A stretch of DNA of 64,000 nucleotides from Micromonospora sp. C28SCA-DRY-2 (GCF_030519475.1 NZ_JAUMKD010000002.1:615501-679500), one strand, 5' to 3'; counted from the first letter of the stretch, positions 31,249-40,687 are shown. Translations and numbers: made by a program. Notes: generated from the sequence alone by a model not told the origin.

Positions 31249-32016
31249 ATGAAGACTCGACGGCTGGCGACCACGGGGGTCGCGCTCGTCGCCACGCTCG
31301 GTCTCGCACTGACCGGCTGCGGCAACAAGACGGGCGAGGACACACCGGCCGGCAACGGCGCCACCGCGGCGCCGGCGAGCAGCGCCCCGGCCGACGCGCT
31401 GGGCGAGCTGAGCGCCGCCGCGCAGAAGCTGAACGAGCAGAGCGTCCGGATGAACCTGAAGTCGTCCGTGATGAACGGTGGCGGCGTCCTGGACCCGTCC
31501 ACCAAGACCGGTGACATGACGCTGAACATGGGCACGGCGGGCAAGTTCCGGGTCGTGATGGTCGGCGACGACGCGTACCTGAAGGTCAGCGGCATGGCCG
31601 GGCTGCCGAACAAGTGGCTGCACATGGACGCCACCAAGCTCGGCGAGAGCGGCCAGCTCAACCTGATGCCGGAGGGCGACCCGGGCGGCGCCAAGAAGCT
31701 GATCGACGCGGTCGCCCAGGTCGAGGAGACCAGCGAGGGCAACTACGCCGGCACGCTCGACTACACCCGCACGATGGCCAAGGACAAGGACATCGCGGCG
31801 CTGGGCGAGAAGGCCAAGGCCGTGCCGTTCACCGCCAAGGTGGACGACCAGGGCCGGCTCACCGAGATCGCCATCGACGTCAGCGTGCTGCACGAGTCGC
31901 TGGGCACGATGACCACCACCTACTCGGACTTCGGCACCCCGGTGAGCGTCCGCAAGCCGGCGGCGAGCGAGACCCAGGAGGCTCCGGAGGAGCTGATCAA
32001 GGCGTTCGGCGCCTGA
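31249..32016 (+). CDS. LppX/LprAFG-family lipoprotein
   Basis: 255 residues. A basic start (KTRR), a hydrophobic stretch and the lipobox LTGC place the modified cysteine at about residue 24, followed by a Thr/Ala/Pro-rich tether. The body has the LppX_LprAFG pattern: LSAAAQKLNEQSVRMNLKSS, FRVVMVGDDAYLKVSGMAGL, KWLHMDATKL, then LGTMTTTYSDFGTPVSVRKP. Mycobacterial relatives carry acylated lipids across the envelope. A TAGGCT box at 31172 and AGGAGA before the ATG fit a normal leadered mRNA. The gene is monocistronic, closed by the hairpin at 32032. Confidence 0.87.
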   Translation: MKTRRLATTGVALVATLGLALTGCGNKTGEDTPAGNGATAAPASSAPADALGELSAAAQKLNEQSVRMNLKSSVMNGGGVLDPSTKTGDMTLNMGTAGKFRVVMVGDDAYLKVSGMAGLPNKWLHMDATKLGESGQLNLMPEGDPGGAKKLIDAVAQVEETSEGNYAGTLDYTRTMAKDKDIAALGEKAKAVPFTAKVDDQGRLTEIAIDVSVLHESLGTMTTTYSDFGTPVSVRKPAASETQEAPEELIKAFGA

Positions 32017-32031
32017 TCCGACCCCGCACGC

Positions 32032-32063
32032 ACGGGGGCGACGCCGCTCGGCGTCGCCCCCGT
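32032..32063. terminator. Bidirectional hairpin between the lipoprotein and desaturase genes
   Basis: ACGGGGGCGACGCC (32032-32045) and GGCGTCGCCCCCGT (32050-32063) form a perfect 14-bp stem with the loop GCTC, 7 bp before the convergent desaturase stop. Confidence 0.85.
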
Positions 32064-32070
32064 CCGCGTC

Positions 32071-33117
32071 TCAGCCGCGTAGCGGCCGGCCCACCTCGTG
32101 CAGGTGCGCGAGCGCCTGCCGGTACGACTCGACCAGCCCGGTCTCCGCGTACGCGATGCCCCGCTCGGCGCAGTACGCGCGCACGATCGGCACCGCCCGG
32201 CGCAGGTTCGCCCGGGGCATGTTCGGGAACAGGTGGTGCTCGATCTGGTAGTTGAGCCCGCCCAGCGCGAGGTCGACGAACCGGCCGCCCCGGACGTTGC
32301 GCGAGGTGAGCACCTGCTTGCGCAGGAAGTCGAGCCGGTCCGCCGCGGTCGGCATCGGCATGCCCTTGTGGTTCGGCGCGAACGAGCAGCCCATGTAGAG
32401 ACCCCACAGTCCCTGGTGGACGGCGACGAAGAGCAGCGCCTTCGCCGGCGACATGGCCAGCAGCAGCACGCCGAGGTAGCCGGCGGTGTGCGCGGCGAGC
32501 AGCAGCGCCTCGATCCCCCGGTGCCGCATCGGGGTCCGGTACCGGCCGTCCGGTTCCCGTCCCACGATCGCCCGGACGCTCGCCACGTGCAGGTTCAGCC
32601 CCTCCAGCAGCAGCATCGGGAAGAACAGCCAGGCTTGCCGGCGGGCCAGCCACCGGGCGAAACCGCGCGTCGCGACGGCCTGCTCGTACGTCCAGACCAG
32701 CGCGCCCGCCCCGACGTCCGGGTCCTCGTCCTCGTGGTTCGGGTTGGCGTGGTGCCGGTTGTGCTTGTCGACCCACCAGCCGTAGCTGAGCCCCACCGCC
32801 AGGTTGCCGGCGAGCAGGCCGATCAGCTCGCTCGGTCCGCGCCGGCGGAACATCTGCCGGTGGCCGGCGTCGTGGCCGAGGAACGCCACCTGGGTGGTGG
32901 CCACCGCCAGCCCGGCGGCCACCAGCAACTGGGCCCAGCTGTCCCCCACCAGCACCACCGCCGCCCAGCCGGCCAGGAAAGCGCCCAGGGTGAGCCCGAT
33001 CCGCACCGCGTACCAGCCCGGCCGCCGCTCCAGCAGCCCGGCCCCGCTGATCCGTCGAGACAACTCCGCGTAGTCACTGCCCCGCCGTACCGGCGGATCC
33101 GCCACCGCTCCGAGCAT
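32071..33117 (-). CDS. Membrane fatty-acid desaturase
   Basis: 348 residues. The three iron-binding histidine boxes are HDAGH (with LGHDAGHRQMF), HNRHH (VDKHNRHHANPN) and QIEHH (LNYQIEHHLFPNMPR). The Q-I-E-H-H form and the fold order resemble front-end/acyl-CoA desaturases of the DesA3 or delta-6 type. Four hydrophobic segments are visible. I favour the ATG at 33117, preceded by GGGAG; a GTG at 33174 would add 19 residues. No ferredoxin or reductase gene is beside it. A small hairpin (GGTAGGG-GAAG-CCCTACC, 33228-33245) lies upstream, after the previous gene. Confidence 0.88.
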   Translation of the reverse strand: MLGAVADPPVRRGSDYAELSRRISGAGLLERRPGWYAVRIGLTLGAFLAGWAAVVLVGDSWAQLLVAAGLAVATTQVAFLGHDAGHRQMFRRRGPSELIGLLAGNLAVGLSYGWWVDKHNRHHANPNHEDEDPDVGAGALVWTYEQAVATRGFARWLARRQAWLFFPMLLLEGLNLHVASVRAIVGREPDGRYRTPMRHRGIEALLLAAHTAGYLGVLLLAMSPAKALLFVAVHQGLWGLYMGCSFAPNHKGMPMPTAADRLDFLRKQVLTSRNVRGGRFVDLALGGLNYQIEHHLFPNMPRANLRRAVPIVRAYCAERGIAYAETGLVESYRQALAHLHEVGRPLRG

Positions 33118-33261
33118 CGTCTCCCGCTCCCGTCCCTCGGTTCGGGCCGCGCCGAGCGGAACGACCCCCACCACCGAGTCTCCGCAGAACGGTTGCGCTG
33201 AGTAACCCTGAAAACCCCCCGATCGGAGGTAGGGGAAGCCCTACCAGCCGGCCCGGCGCGC

Positions 33262-36200
33262 TCAGCTCATCCGACCCACCGCGGCCCGGAGCCGGGCCAG
33301 GTCCCGCCGCCGCCGCTCGTACGTGGCGGCGAGCCCGATCAGCGCGAGCCCGCCGACCGCCAGGTAGATCCACCGGGGCAGCACGTCCCAGCCGCGGCCC
33401 AGCTCGTGCAGCGCGAGCACGGCGAGGGTGCCCCCGCCGAGCAGCACCGGGGCCTGCCAGCGCCGGGTCGCTCCGGACAGCACCACGGCGAGCGCGGCGG
33501 CGCCGAGCAGCAACCGGCGCCACGGCTGCGGCTCCGGCGCGACCAGCACCGACACCAGGCTGGGCAGCAGCCCGGCGGCCAGCCCGGGGCCGAGCGCGAG
33601 CCAGCTGTTCAGCCCGGGTCGGGTGCGCAGCGCCAGCGTGCCCGCGCCGAGGGCGAGCGCCGCGGCCGGCAGCGTGTACGCCTCCAGCACGACCACACCC
33701 CCGGCGGCCAGCAGCAGCCAGGCGCCGAGCAGCTCGGTGCCGCCGGCGATGCCGGCGAACGCCCACCGCCGACCGGCGGACTCGCCCGGGCGCAGCACCC
33801 GCAGTGCGACGGCGGCCCCCCAGAGCACGCACACCGCCGCGGCGTGCCGGAGCGCGCCCCCGGTGAGCAGCAGCCCGACCAGCGCCACGGCCTGGGCGGC
33901 GGCGTCCAGCGCGGCGGCCGCCGGGTGCCGCCGGCCGGCCAGGACGGCGGCGACGGCCAGGGTCAGCGCCGCCACCGCCAGCACGGTGAACGCGGCAGTG
34001 CGCAGCGGCAGGCCGCCGGCCAGCGGCGCGGTGACCGCGAGCCCGGTCGCGGCGGCCACCGCGACCAGGCTCGCGGCGAGGCGTACCTCGGCCCGACGGC
34101 CGGCCACGCCGACCACTGTCGCGGTCACCGCCAGCACGCCGAGACCGGCGAGCGTGCCGGCCCGGGTGGCCAGCAGGCCGAGGAACCCGGAGCCGGTCAG
34201 CACCAGCCCCACCGGCACGGTGACCGGGACGAGCAGCGGGCGCGGCGCGGTCAGCGCGGCGAGCAACAGCGCGGCCACGCCGAGGGCCAGGACGACGGCC
34301 GGCACCACCGGCCAGGGCGCGCCCGCGGCCACCAGCAGCACCGGCGCGGCGGCCGCGGCGAACGGCAGAGCGGCGAGCGCGGCCGGCCACCAGCCCACCG
34401 GTCCGCCGGACACCCCCGGGCTGCCACCAGCCGGGGCCGCGCCACCGCTCGGAACACCCGCACCGTCGGCGGCCGGGACGGTGGCACCGCCCGGGGCGAC
34501 CGGAGCGGCGCCGGTCGAGCTGTCGCCGGCCCCGCCGGCCCGACGCGGCCAGGCGGCCAGCACGGCGGCGAGCGCCAGCACGGCCAGCGCCAGGCCGGCC
34601 GGCAGGGCCGCCGGATCGGGCGCCGCGTCGGGCCGCCCCGACCAGGGCGCCGGCGGGCCGCCGTACGGGGCGACCAGCATGGTCACCACCACCGGGACGG
34701 CGGTCAGCACGGCCACGGTCAGCAGCACCGCCCCGGCGATCAGTCCGGCCGTATCGCCGGCCGGCAGTGGCTGCCGGAACCGGGTCCGGAACCCGCCGAG
34801 GGCGACCAGCAGCGTCGCCACAGCCGCGTAGAGCGCCACCGGCTCGTCGGCCGGTACGACCAGCGGCCCGAGCCCGACCAGCGCGGCCGCCCCGGCCAGC
34901 CCCGCCGAGGCGTACCCGGACACCTCGGGCCAGTGTCGACGGACGGCGAGCAGCGCGACCGGCAGCAGCGCGGCGGCGCCGAGCGCGGCCCGCGCCTGCC
35001 ACCAGGCCGGCGCCCCCGCGCCGATCAGCGCGACAGCGCCGCCCCCGGGCACCGCGAGCAGCGCGGCCACCAGCGCGGACCCGCCCACCGCGCGCCGCAC
35101 CGGCGTTCCGCGCCGGCCGGCGGCGGCCGTGGCCAGCCCGGCGACCAGGATCACCGCGAGCGCCGCGCCGGCCCCGCCGGGGGCGGCCAACCCCACCAGC
35201 AGGCCGTGCCCGAGCAGCACGGCCCCGGCCGCCGCCGCGGTCAGCACGGTCCACGGCCGGGCCGGGCGAGCCACCGCGACGACCAGCAGCACCGCCCCGA
35301 CCACCAGGTCGACGGTGAGCGCGACCGGCCAGGGCGTCGGCCCGGCGACGGGCAGGGCGAGCGCGACCGCCGCCACGCCGGCCGCGGCCAGCGCCGCGCG
35401 CGCCGCCACCGGCAGCAGCATCGCCAGCGCGGCCACGGTGATCGCCACCGCCACCGGAAGCTGCCAGCCCCAGGCGAAGTCCGGCCCCTCTGCGGCACCC
35501 CGCCACGGCGGCAACGACCGGGCGACCCCGTCCCCGGCGAACACGACGGTCATCAGCACGGTCAGCTGGAGCAGACCGCCGGACACCAGGAGGGCGCCGG
35601 TCCGCGGGCCGCTGCGCGCCCCCGCCGGCAGCAGCCGCACCGCGGCGGCCAGCCCGACCGCGACCAGCGCCGCCGCCACCAGCAGCAGCGACTCCCGCAG
35701 CTCGGCCACCGGCCGCAGCAGCGCACCGGCCAGCACCGGCACCAGCAGCCCGGCGGCCACCGCGCGGAAGACCGCCCCGCCGGCCAGCAGCGCCGCCCCC
35801 AGCAGGGTCGCCGCCACCAGCAGCAGCGGCAGCCCGGCCAGCAGCGGCGTGCCGGCGGCCCGGCCGACCGCGAGCGGCACCAGGGCGCAGCCGGCCGCCA
35901 CGACCAGCGCGGCCGCGTACGCGACCCAGGCCGTCACCCGACCGGCGGGCGCCGCACCGGCGGCCCGACCGCGCAACGCCACCAGCACGGCGAGATCCAG
36001 CAGCGCCACCCCGACGAAGGCCAGCGACCAGCCGGCCGGCCCCGGCCGCGCCTCCACGGCCACCAGCGGCAGCACCGGCTGGGCGGCCAGCAGCGCCGCG
36101 AACCACGGCACGGTGAGCCGGCTGAGCCGGGCGTACCCGAGGGCGGCCGCCGCGCTGGCCCCCCCGACCAGCGCGGCGTACCGGGTCCCCGGCCAGCCGG

Positions 36201-36861
36201 CCACCCCGAACAGGTTCACCGACCAGGCGGCGTAGCCGTCCAGCACCACCAGCAGCAGCCCCACCGCCGCGAACGTCTCCGCGGTGCCCCGCAGCCCGCG
36301 CCGCACCGCCAGCAACGGGCCGGCCAGGGCCAGCGCGGTGACCGCGGCCAGGATCAGCGCCCGGCCGGCCACCCCGACGGCGGCCCAGGCCACCGCCGTG
36401 AAGACCACCGCGGCGGTGCCGAGCAGCAGTCCACCGAGGACGAAGAGCAGGCCCTGCACCGTGCGGGTGGAGGTCTCCGCCGCGCCGGCCACGGCAGGCC
36501 GGTGCGCCACGGCCGGCGGACCGACCACGGCGGGCGGGGCGGCCACGGCGGGCACGGTGGCCGGGCCCGGTCGTGGCGGCGCGCCGGCCGCGGCGGCCGG
36601 GCGGGCCACCGGGAGCGGGAACTGCGCCCGGATCGCCGCGGCCAGCCGGTCCCGGCGCTGCCGGGTCGTCGCCAGCCGGTCGACCAGCTGCTGGTACGTC
36701 TGCCGGGCCCGCTCCGCCTCGGCGCCGAGCGCGACGATCTCCCGGTCGAGCCGGATCACCTCGGCCGCTGACGGGTACGGCGGCCGGCCGCAGCCGGAGC
36801 AGCCGGAGCGCAGGTCGGCGGGCGCGCCGCAGGCCGGGCAGGGGTAGCCGGTGTTCTCCAC
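33262..36861 (-). CDS. SCO7613-type giant polytopic membrane protein
   Basis: 1,199 residues. The N terminus is a four-cysteine zinc ribbon (C8, C11, C21, C24), then a short coiled coil (EVIRLDREIVALGAEAERAR and on), an Ala/Pro linker, and about 1,050 residues of continuous hydrophobic helices, probably 30 or more. It resembles the SCO7613 C-terminal-domain membrane proteins of Streptomyces, which have no known function. Composition is extreme: mostly Ala, Leu, Val and Gly. I chose the GTG at 36861, just before the ribbon. It is last in the minus-strand series patatin, acyltransferase, cutA, this gene. An assembly artefact is unlikely because the frame is uninterrupted. Confidence 0.78.
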   Translation of the reverse strand: MENTGYPCPACGAPADLRSGCSGCGRPPYPSAAEVIRLDREIVALGAEAERARQTYQQLVDRLATTRQRRDRLAAAIRAQFPLPVARPAAAAGAPPRPGPATVPAVAAPPAVVGPPAVAHRPAVAGAAETSTRTVQGLLFVLGGLLLGTAAVVFTAVAWAAVGVAGRALILAAVTALALAGPLLAVRRGLRGTAETFAAVGLLLVVLDGYAAWSVNLFGVAGWPGTRYAALVGGASAAAALGYARLSRLTVPWFAALLAAQPVLPLVAVEARPGPAGWSLAFVGVALLDLAVLVALRGRAAGAAPAGRVTAWVAYAAALVVAAGCALVPLAVGRAAGTPLLAGLPLLLVAATLLGAALLAGGAVFRAVAAGLLVPVLAGALLRPVAELRESLLLVAAALVAVGLAAAVRLLPAGARSGPRTGALLVSGGLLQLTVLMTVVFAGDGVARSLPPWRGAAEGPDFAWGWQLPVAVAITVAALAMLLPVAARAALAAAGVAAVALALPVAGPTPWPVALTVDLVVGAVLLVVAVARPARPWTVLTAAAAGAVLLGHGLLVGLAAPGGAGAALAVILVAGLATAAAGRRGTPVRRAVGGSALVAALLAVPGGGAVALIGAGAPAWWQARAALGAAALLPVALLAVRRHWPEVSGYASAGLAGAAALVGLGPLVVPADEPVALYAAVATLLVALGGFRTRFRQPLPAGDTAGLIAGAVLLTVAVLTAVPVVVTMLVAPYGGPPAPWSGRPDAAPDPAALPAGLALAVLALAAVLAAWPRRAGGAGDSSTGAAPVAPGGATVPAADGAGVPSGGAAPAGGSPGVSGGPVGWWPAALAALPFAAAAAPVLLVAAGAPWPVVPAVVLALGVAALLLAALTAPRPLLVPVTVPVGLVLTGSGFLGLLATRAGTLAGLGVLAVTATVVGVAGRRAEVRLAASLVAVAAATGLAVTAPLAGGLPLRTAAFTVLAVAALTLAVAAVLAGRRHPAAAALDAAAQAVALVGLLLTGGALRHAAAVCVLWGAAVALRVLRPGESAGRRWAFAGIAGGTELLGAWLLLAAGGVVVLEAYTLPAAALALGAGTLALRTRPGLNSWLALGPGLAAGLLPSLVSVLVAPEPQPWRRLLLGAAALAVVLSGATRRWQAPVLLGGGTLAVLALHELGRGWDVLPRWIYLAVGGLALIGLAATYERRRRDLARLRAAVGRMS

Positions 36862-36908
36862 CCGGCCATCCTCGGCGGCCGGAGCCCAGCCGCCCAGAGT
36901 GCGCGTAC

Positions 36909-37226
36909 TCAGGGTCGGGTCTGCTCGCGCACCCACGCGGCGTACGGCGGGTCGCTCTCCACCCGGGCCACCAGGATCTCCGGCACCTCGTACGGGTGCC
37001 CGGCGCGGATCTGGTCGACCAGCGCGGACACCCGGTCCTCGGTGGTCTTGAACTGCACCGACCACTCGGCGTTGGTCTCCACCGCGGCCCGCCACCAGTA
37101 GGTGCTGTCCACCTGGCCGCCCACCTGCGCGCAGGCCGCCAGCCGCGCGTCCACCGCCGCGCCCGCCAGCGCGTCGGCGGCCGAGCGCGCGTCCACCACC
37201 GTCGTCACCACGCAGATCTGTTCCAC
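36909..37226 (-). CDS. cutA: CutA1-type protein
   Basis: 105 residues. ARLAACAQVGGQVDSTYWWR, the KTTED block and AGHPYEVPEILV are the CutA1 trimer core. CutA was linked to divalent-cation tolerance in E. coli, but its biochemical role is unsettled; it resembles PII in fold. The start is GTG at 37226. It lies 9 bp after the acyltransferase gene, inside the four-gene minus-strand operon. Confidence 0.9.
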   Translation of the reverse strand: MEQICVVTTVVDARSAADALAGAAVDARLAACAQVGGQVDSTYWWRAAVETNAEWSVQFKTTEDRVSALVDQIRAGHPYEVPEILVARVESDPPYAAWVREQTRP

Positions 37227-37235
37227 GAGCGCACC

Positions 37236-38252
37236 CTACGCGGGCCCGTCCCGGTTGACGGCGATCCACTCGTCGATCCGGTGCCACCAGTCGAAGAGCC
37301 AGTCGATGCGCTGCTGCCGGTCGGCCGGCACCTCCTCGGGCGGCACCGACCAGAAGCGCATCACGATCCGCTTGTCCATCGGCAGCTCCCGCCAGACGTC
37401 GGCGACGGTGAGCATCCGGTCGAGTCCGGTGTGCGCCACGAAGATCACCCCGGCGTCCGGGGCGGCGTCCAGCGCGGCCAGCAGCCCGCCGGGTTGCGGC
37501 GCGAGCACGTGCCGCATCCGCTCCGCGCGCAGCGCCATCCGCTCCAGCCCCCGCGAGCGCAGCCGGGCGATGGCCCGCAGCCGGCGTTTCGGGGTGAAGT
37601 TGCCGCCCTCCGGGAAGATCACGAACGCGTCGTCGTCGTCCAGGTCGGTGGCCAGGTGCCCGATCTGCTCGGTGACCGACCCGCGCCCGTCCGGCCCCGG
37701 CGCGATGAACCGGTTGGGCAGCCGGTTGAGCAGCACGTCGATCGCCGGGTCCCACTGCAGGGTGTCCTTGAGCACGATCCGCGGCTCGCGGCGGAACCAG
37801 TTCACCAGGGCGTGGATCAGGATGAACGAGTCGCCCGGCCCGGCGTGCCGGCAGAGCACCAGCTCGGGGCGGCCGGGCAGGGCGGTGTCCGGGTCGGTGC
37901 CGACCACCTCGATGCGCAGCCGCAGCGTCCACCGGGCCTGCCAGAACAGCAACCGCAGGAACCACCCGGCGAGCAGGTAGTGCGCCCGCTGGAAACCCGG
38001 GGTGCGGACCCGCCAGCCGAAGCCCGAGGCCACCCACAGCACGAAGAGCGCGAGCAGCGCGGCGGCGTCCCAGACCAGGTAGACGCAGCCGAGCCAGAGC
38101 AGCCGCAGCGGACGCAGCCGCCCCGGGACCAGCGGCGACGCGGCCGCCGCGAGCAGCGCCCAGACCGGCAGCGTGGTCACCACCAGGAAGGCGAGCAGCA
38201 CCACCCCGGGCGCCAGCAGCACCCGGCGGACCCACCGCGGCGGCAGCGGCAT
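37236..38252 (-). CDS. PlsC-type lysophospholipid acyltransferase
   Basis: 338 residues. After two or three N-terminal hydrophobic segments comes the acyltransferase domain: CRHAGPGDSFIL is a HxxxxD catalytic motif (H-A-G-P-G-D), and IFPEGGNFTPKRR is motif III. It should transfer an acyl group to lysophosphatidate or another lysolipid at the membrane. The ATG shares a base with the stop codon of the patatin gene (TGATG), so deacylation and reacylation enzymes are coupled. This suggests phospholipid remodelling. It differs clearly from the OlsA-like protein at 48563. Confidence 0.85.
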   Translation of the reverse strand: MPLPPRWVRRVLLAPGVVLLAFLVVTTLPVWALLAAAASPLVPGRLRPLRLLWLGCVYLVWDAAALLALFVLWVASGFGWRVRTPGFQRAHYLLAGWFLRLLFWQARWTLRLRIEVVGTDPDTALPGRPELVLCRHAGPGDSFILIHALVNWFRREPRIVLKDTLQWDPAIDVLLNRLPNRFIAPGPDGRGSVTEQIGHLATDLDDDDAFVIFPEGGNFTPKRRLRAIARLRSRGLERMALRAERMRHVLAPQPGGLLAALDAAPDAGVIFVAHTGLDRMLTVADVWRELPMDKRIVMRFWSVPPEEVPADRQQRIDWLFDWWHRIDEWIAVNRDGPA

Positions 38253-39085
38253 CAGCGCTCCAGCTGGGTGGCCAGGTAGCGGCGGGAGGCGGTGTACGCG
38301 CGGCTGATCCGCCGGCCCACCGCCGCCATGTCCCGGTACGCCCAGGGCGTGTCGTCGCGCGGGTTCAGCCCACCGGTGGGCAGCACGTGCACCTCCACCC
38401 CGTCGGGCAGCGCGGCCATCTCCCGGGCGAACCGGTGCCGGCGGGCGATCTCGAACGCGACCTGCGCGATCTCCCACGGCCGGCGGGGTGGGCTCAGCCC
38501 TCGCTCGATCCGGCCCACCTGGAGGACGAAGATCTGCCCCGCCCCGGCGGCGACCGCCTCGCCGATCGGGATCGAGTTGACGATCCCGCCGTCGATGAAG
38601 TGCTCGTCGCCGATCCGGGCCGGCGGCAGCAGCCCCGGTACGGAGGCGGAGGCGAGCACCGCCGGCACCAGCGGGCCGCTGTCGAACCAGTGCTCGGCGG
38701 CCCGTTCGATGTTCGCCGCACAGCACCGGAACGGCACCCGCAGGTCGGCGAAGGTGGTCTCCGCGCCCAGCTCGCTCTCGAGCAGCTTGCGCAGCGGGCG
38801 GGGCGAGTGCAGGTGGGTCCGGGCGGCGAACCGGCGCAGCTGCCGGGCCACCGAGTCGCCGTACACCTCGCTGGCCTCCGGGGAGGCCCAGAGCCGGACC
38901 AGCCGGTCGGTGACCGCCTCGGACGGGTCGGCGGCGACCAGCGCGCCGTTCACCGCGCCGATCGAGGTGCCGAGCACCAGGTCCGGCCGGATCCCGGCCC
39001 GGAACAGCGCCCGCAGCATGCCCACCTCGACCGCGCCGAGGACGCCCCCGCCCCCGAGCACGAACGCCACCGGTCCCCGCGCCAT
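38252..39085 (-). CDS. Patatin-like phospholipase
   Basis: 277 residues. The oxyanion loop is GGGGVLGAVE (11-20), the nucleophile elbow G-T-S-I-G (S41) and the second dyad residue lies in FIDGGIVNSIP. No signal peptide is seen, so it should act at the inner membrane face as a lipid acyl hydrolase. I chose the ATG at 39085, with AGGA 9 nt upstream; the ATG at 39094 adds three residues. It is first in an operon with an acyltransferase, cutA and the giant membrane protein, and divergent from a Ser/Thr kinase gene. Confidence 0.87.
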   Translation of the reverse strand: MARGPVAFVLGGGGVLGAVEVGMLRALFRAGIRPDLVLGTSIGAVNGALVAADPSEAVTDRLVRLWASPEASEVYGDSVARQLRRFAARTHLHSPRPLRKLLESELGAETTFADLRVPFRCCAANIERAAEHWFDSGPLVPAVLASASVPGLLPPARIGDEHFIDGGIVNSIPIGEAVAAGAGQIFVLQVGRIERGLSPPRRPWEIAQVAFEIARRHRFAREMAALPDGVEVHVLPTGGLNPRDDTPWAYRDMAAVGRRISRAYTASRRYLATQLER

Positions 39086-39155
39086 GTGGTTCATCCTGGC
39101 ACGGCCGCGCCGGTGCCCCGTCGCGGCGGCGCCGCGGGCCCCCGGGCGGCTGCCG

Positions 39156-39184
39156 TTGACAGGCCGGACACATTCACGCAACCT
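39156..39184 (+). promoter_or_regulatory. Candidate promoter of the Ser/Thr kinase gene
   Basis: TTGACA (39156-39161) and CAACCT (39179-39184) are 17 bp apart. The -35 box is perfect and the -10 is poor; TGATAC at 39184 is an alternative at a longer spacing. Confidence 0.4.
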
Positions 39185-39217
39185 GATACCGCTCCCACCC
39201 CGAGGCAGGTGCGAACC

Positions 39218-40687
39218 GTGAAGCCAGCGCTGCACCCCGGCCGGCTGCTGGCCCGCCGGTACCGGTTGCTCGACCAGATCGGCGCCGGCGGGATGTCGGT
39301 GATCTGGCGTGCCCACGACGAGGTCCTGGACCGGATCGTCGCGTTGAAGGTGCTCGCCCCGTCGCTCGCCGCCGACGCCCGGTTCCGGGACATGGTGCGC
39401 ACCGAGGCGCGCTCCGCCGCCCAGCTGGTGCACCCGCACGTCACAGCGGTGCACGACTACGGCGAGACGGTCGCGCCCGACGGCTCGATCACCTCGTTCG
39501 TGGTGATGGAGCTGCTGACCGGCGAGGAGCTGGAGCTGCGGCTGACCGAGGGCCCGCTGCCGTGGCCCGAGGCGGTGGAGCTGGGCGCGCAGATCGCCGA
39601 CGCGCTCGCCACCGCGCACCGGCTGGGCATCGTGCACCGGGACATCACCCCGGCCAACGTGATGATGACCCGGGTCGGGGCCAAGGTGCTCGACTTCGGC
39701 ATCGCCACCCGGGTCGGCGCCCCGGACGAGGACGAGGACGGTGGCACCTTCGGCACTCCGGCGTACGTGGCGCCGGAACGCCTCGACGGCGCGCCCGCGC
39801 AGCCGGCCACCGACGTCTACTCCCTCGGCGTGCTGCTCTACCAGGCGTTGACCGGCCGGGTGCCGTACCCGGCCGACACCTGGGACCAGCTCAGCGCCGC
39901 CCTGGCCACGGGCAAGCCCCCCTCGCTGGCCGGCGTGCCCGGCCTACCGGCCGAGGTGGGCCGGATCTGCCTGAGTTGCCTGACCCGGGACCCGGCCGCG
40001 CGGCCCACCGCGCGCCAGGTCGCCACCGTGCTGCGCGACCAACTGCTGCCGGCCGATCCGCAGGCCGCCACCATGCTCGCGCCGACCGTGACACTGCCCG
40101 CGCTGGCCGCCGCCGATCCGGCCACGGCGGGTCCGGCCCCCGACCCGGCCCGGCCGGAACGTCCGCGGCGCGCCCCGGCCGCCGCGGCCCGCCGGGTGCC
40201 GCGCCCGGCCCTGGTCGCGGCGGCGGTGGTGCTGCTGGCCGCGACGGGCCTGGCCGTGCCGGCGCTGTGGCCGGACGGCGACCGGCCACCGGCGGCGCTG
40301 CCCACCACGTCGCCGACCGGACAGCCCTCCCCGGCCGTACCGGACGCCGCGCCGCCCACCTCGTCGGCACCGGACGCCCCGGGGCGCGCCGAACCGACCG
40401 GCGACCTGCCCGGGCCGGACAGCCTGCTGACCGTGGCCAACCGGCTGGACGGGCTGATCGGCGCGGGGCTCGACGGCGGCGAGATCCGTGCCGACGTCGG
40501 CCTGGACCTGCGCAACGAGCTGCGGAACCTGACCGCCGCGGTGGGGTCCGGGCCGGCCGACCTGGCCGGGCCGGTGAGCCGGCTGCGGGAGAAGGTGGCC
40601 ACCCGGGTGCGCGAGGGCGGCATCACCCCGGGGTACGCCCGCCGGCTGGACACCGCGATCGCTGAGCTGGCCGCCGCCCGGGTCTGA
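39218..40687 (+). CDS. Transmembrane Ser/Thr protein kinase with non-canonical HRDIT loop
   Basis: 489 residues. The kinase domain (about 11-280) has GAGGMS (22-27), the ATP lysine K44 (VALKVL), HRDITPANVM (140-149), DFG (159-161) and APER. In the catalytic loop the usual lysine of HRD-x-K-P-x-N is threonine 144. This lysine normally contacts the gamma-phosphate, so activity may be reduced or differently organised. A transmembrane helix (about 328-350), a Pro/Thr/Ser-rich linker and an extracellular helical domain of roughly 90 residues follow; no PASTA repeats. The start GTG at 39218 follows GAGGCAGG. Hairpin-poor convergence with the glycosyltransferase. Confidence 0.85.
   Translation: MKPALHPGRLLARRYRLLDQIGAGGMSVIWRAHDEVLDRIVALKVLAPSLAADARFRDMVRTEARSAAQLVHPHVTAVHDYGETVAPDGSITSFVVMELLTGEELELRLTEGPLPWPEAVELGAQIADALATAHRLGIVHRDITPANVMMTRVGAKVLDFGIATRVGAPDEDEDGGTFGTPAYVAPERLDGAPAQPATDVYSLGVLLYQALTGRVPYPADTWDQLSAALATGKPPSLAGVPGLPAEVGRICLSCLTRDPAARPTARQVATVLRDQLLPADPQAATMLAPTVTLPALAAADPATAGPAPDPARPERPRRAPAAAARRVPRPALVAAAVVLLAATGLAVPALWPDGDRPPAALPTTSPTGQPSPAVPDAAPPTSSAPDAPGRAEPTGDLPGPDSLLTVANRLDGLIGAGLDGGEIRADVGLDLRNELRNLTAAVGSGPADLAGPVSRLREKVATRVREGGITPGYARRLDTAIAELAAARV

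Noticed and set aside
33406..36771. A 1,121-codon plus-strand frame opposite the giant membrane protein
   Set aside because: Gln/Arg/Gly-rich nonsense translation; the minus strand has a zinc ribbon and regular hydrophobic helices.
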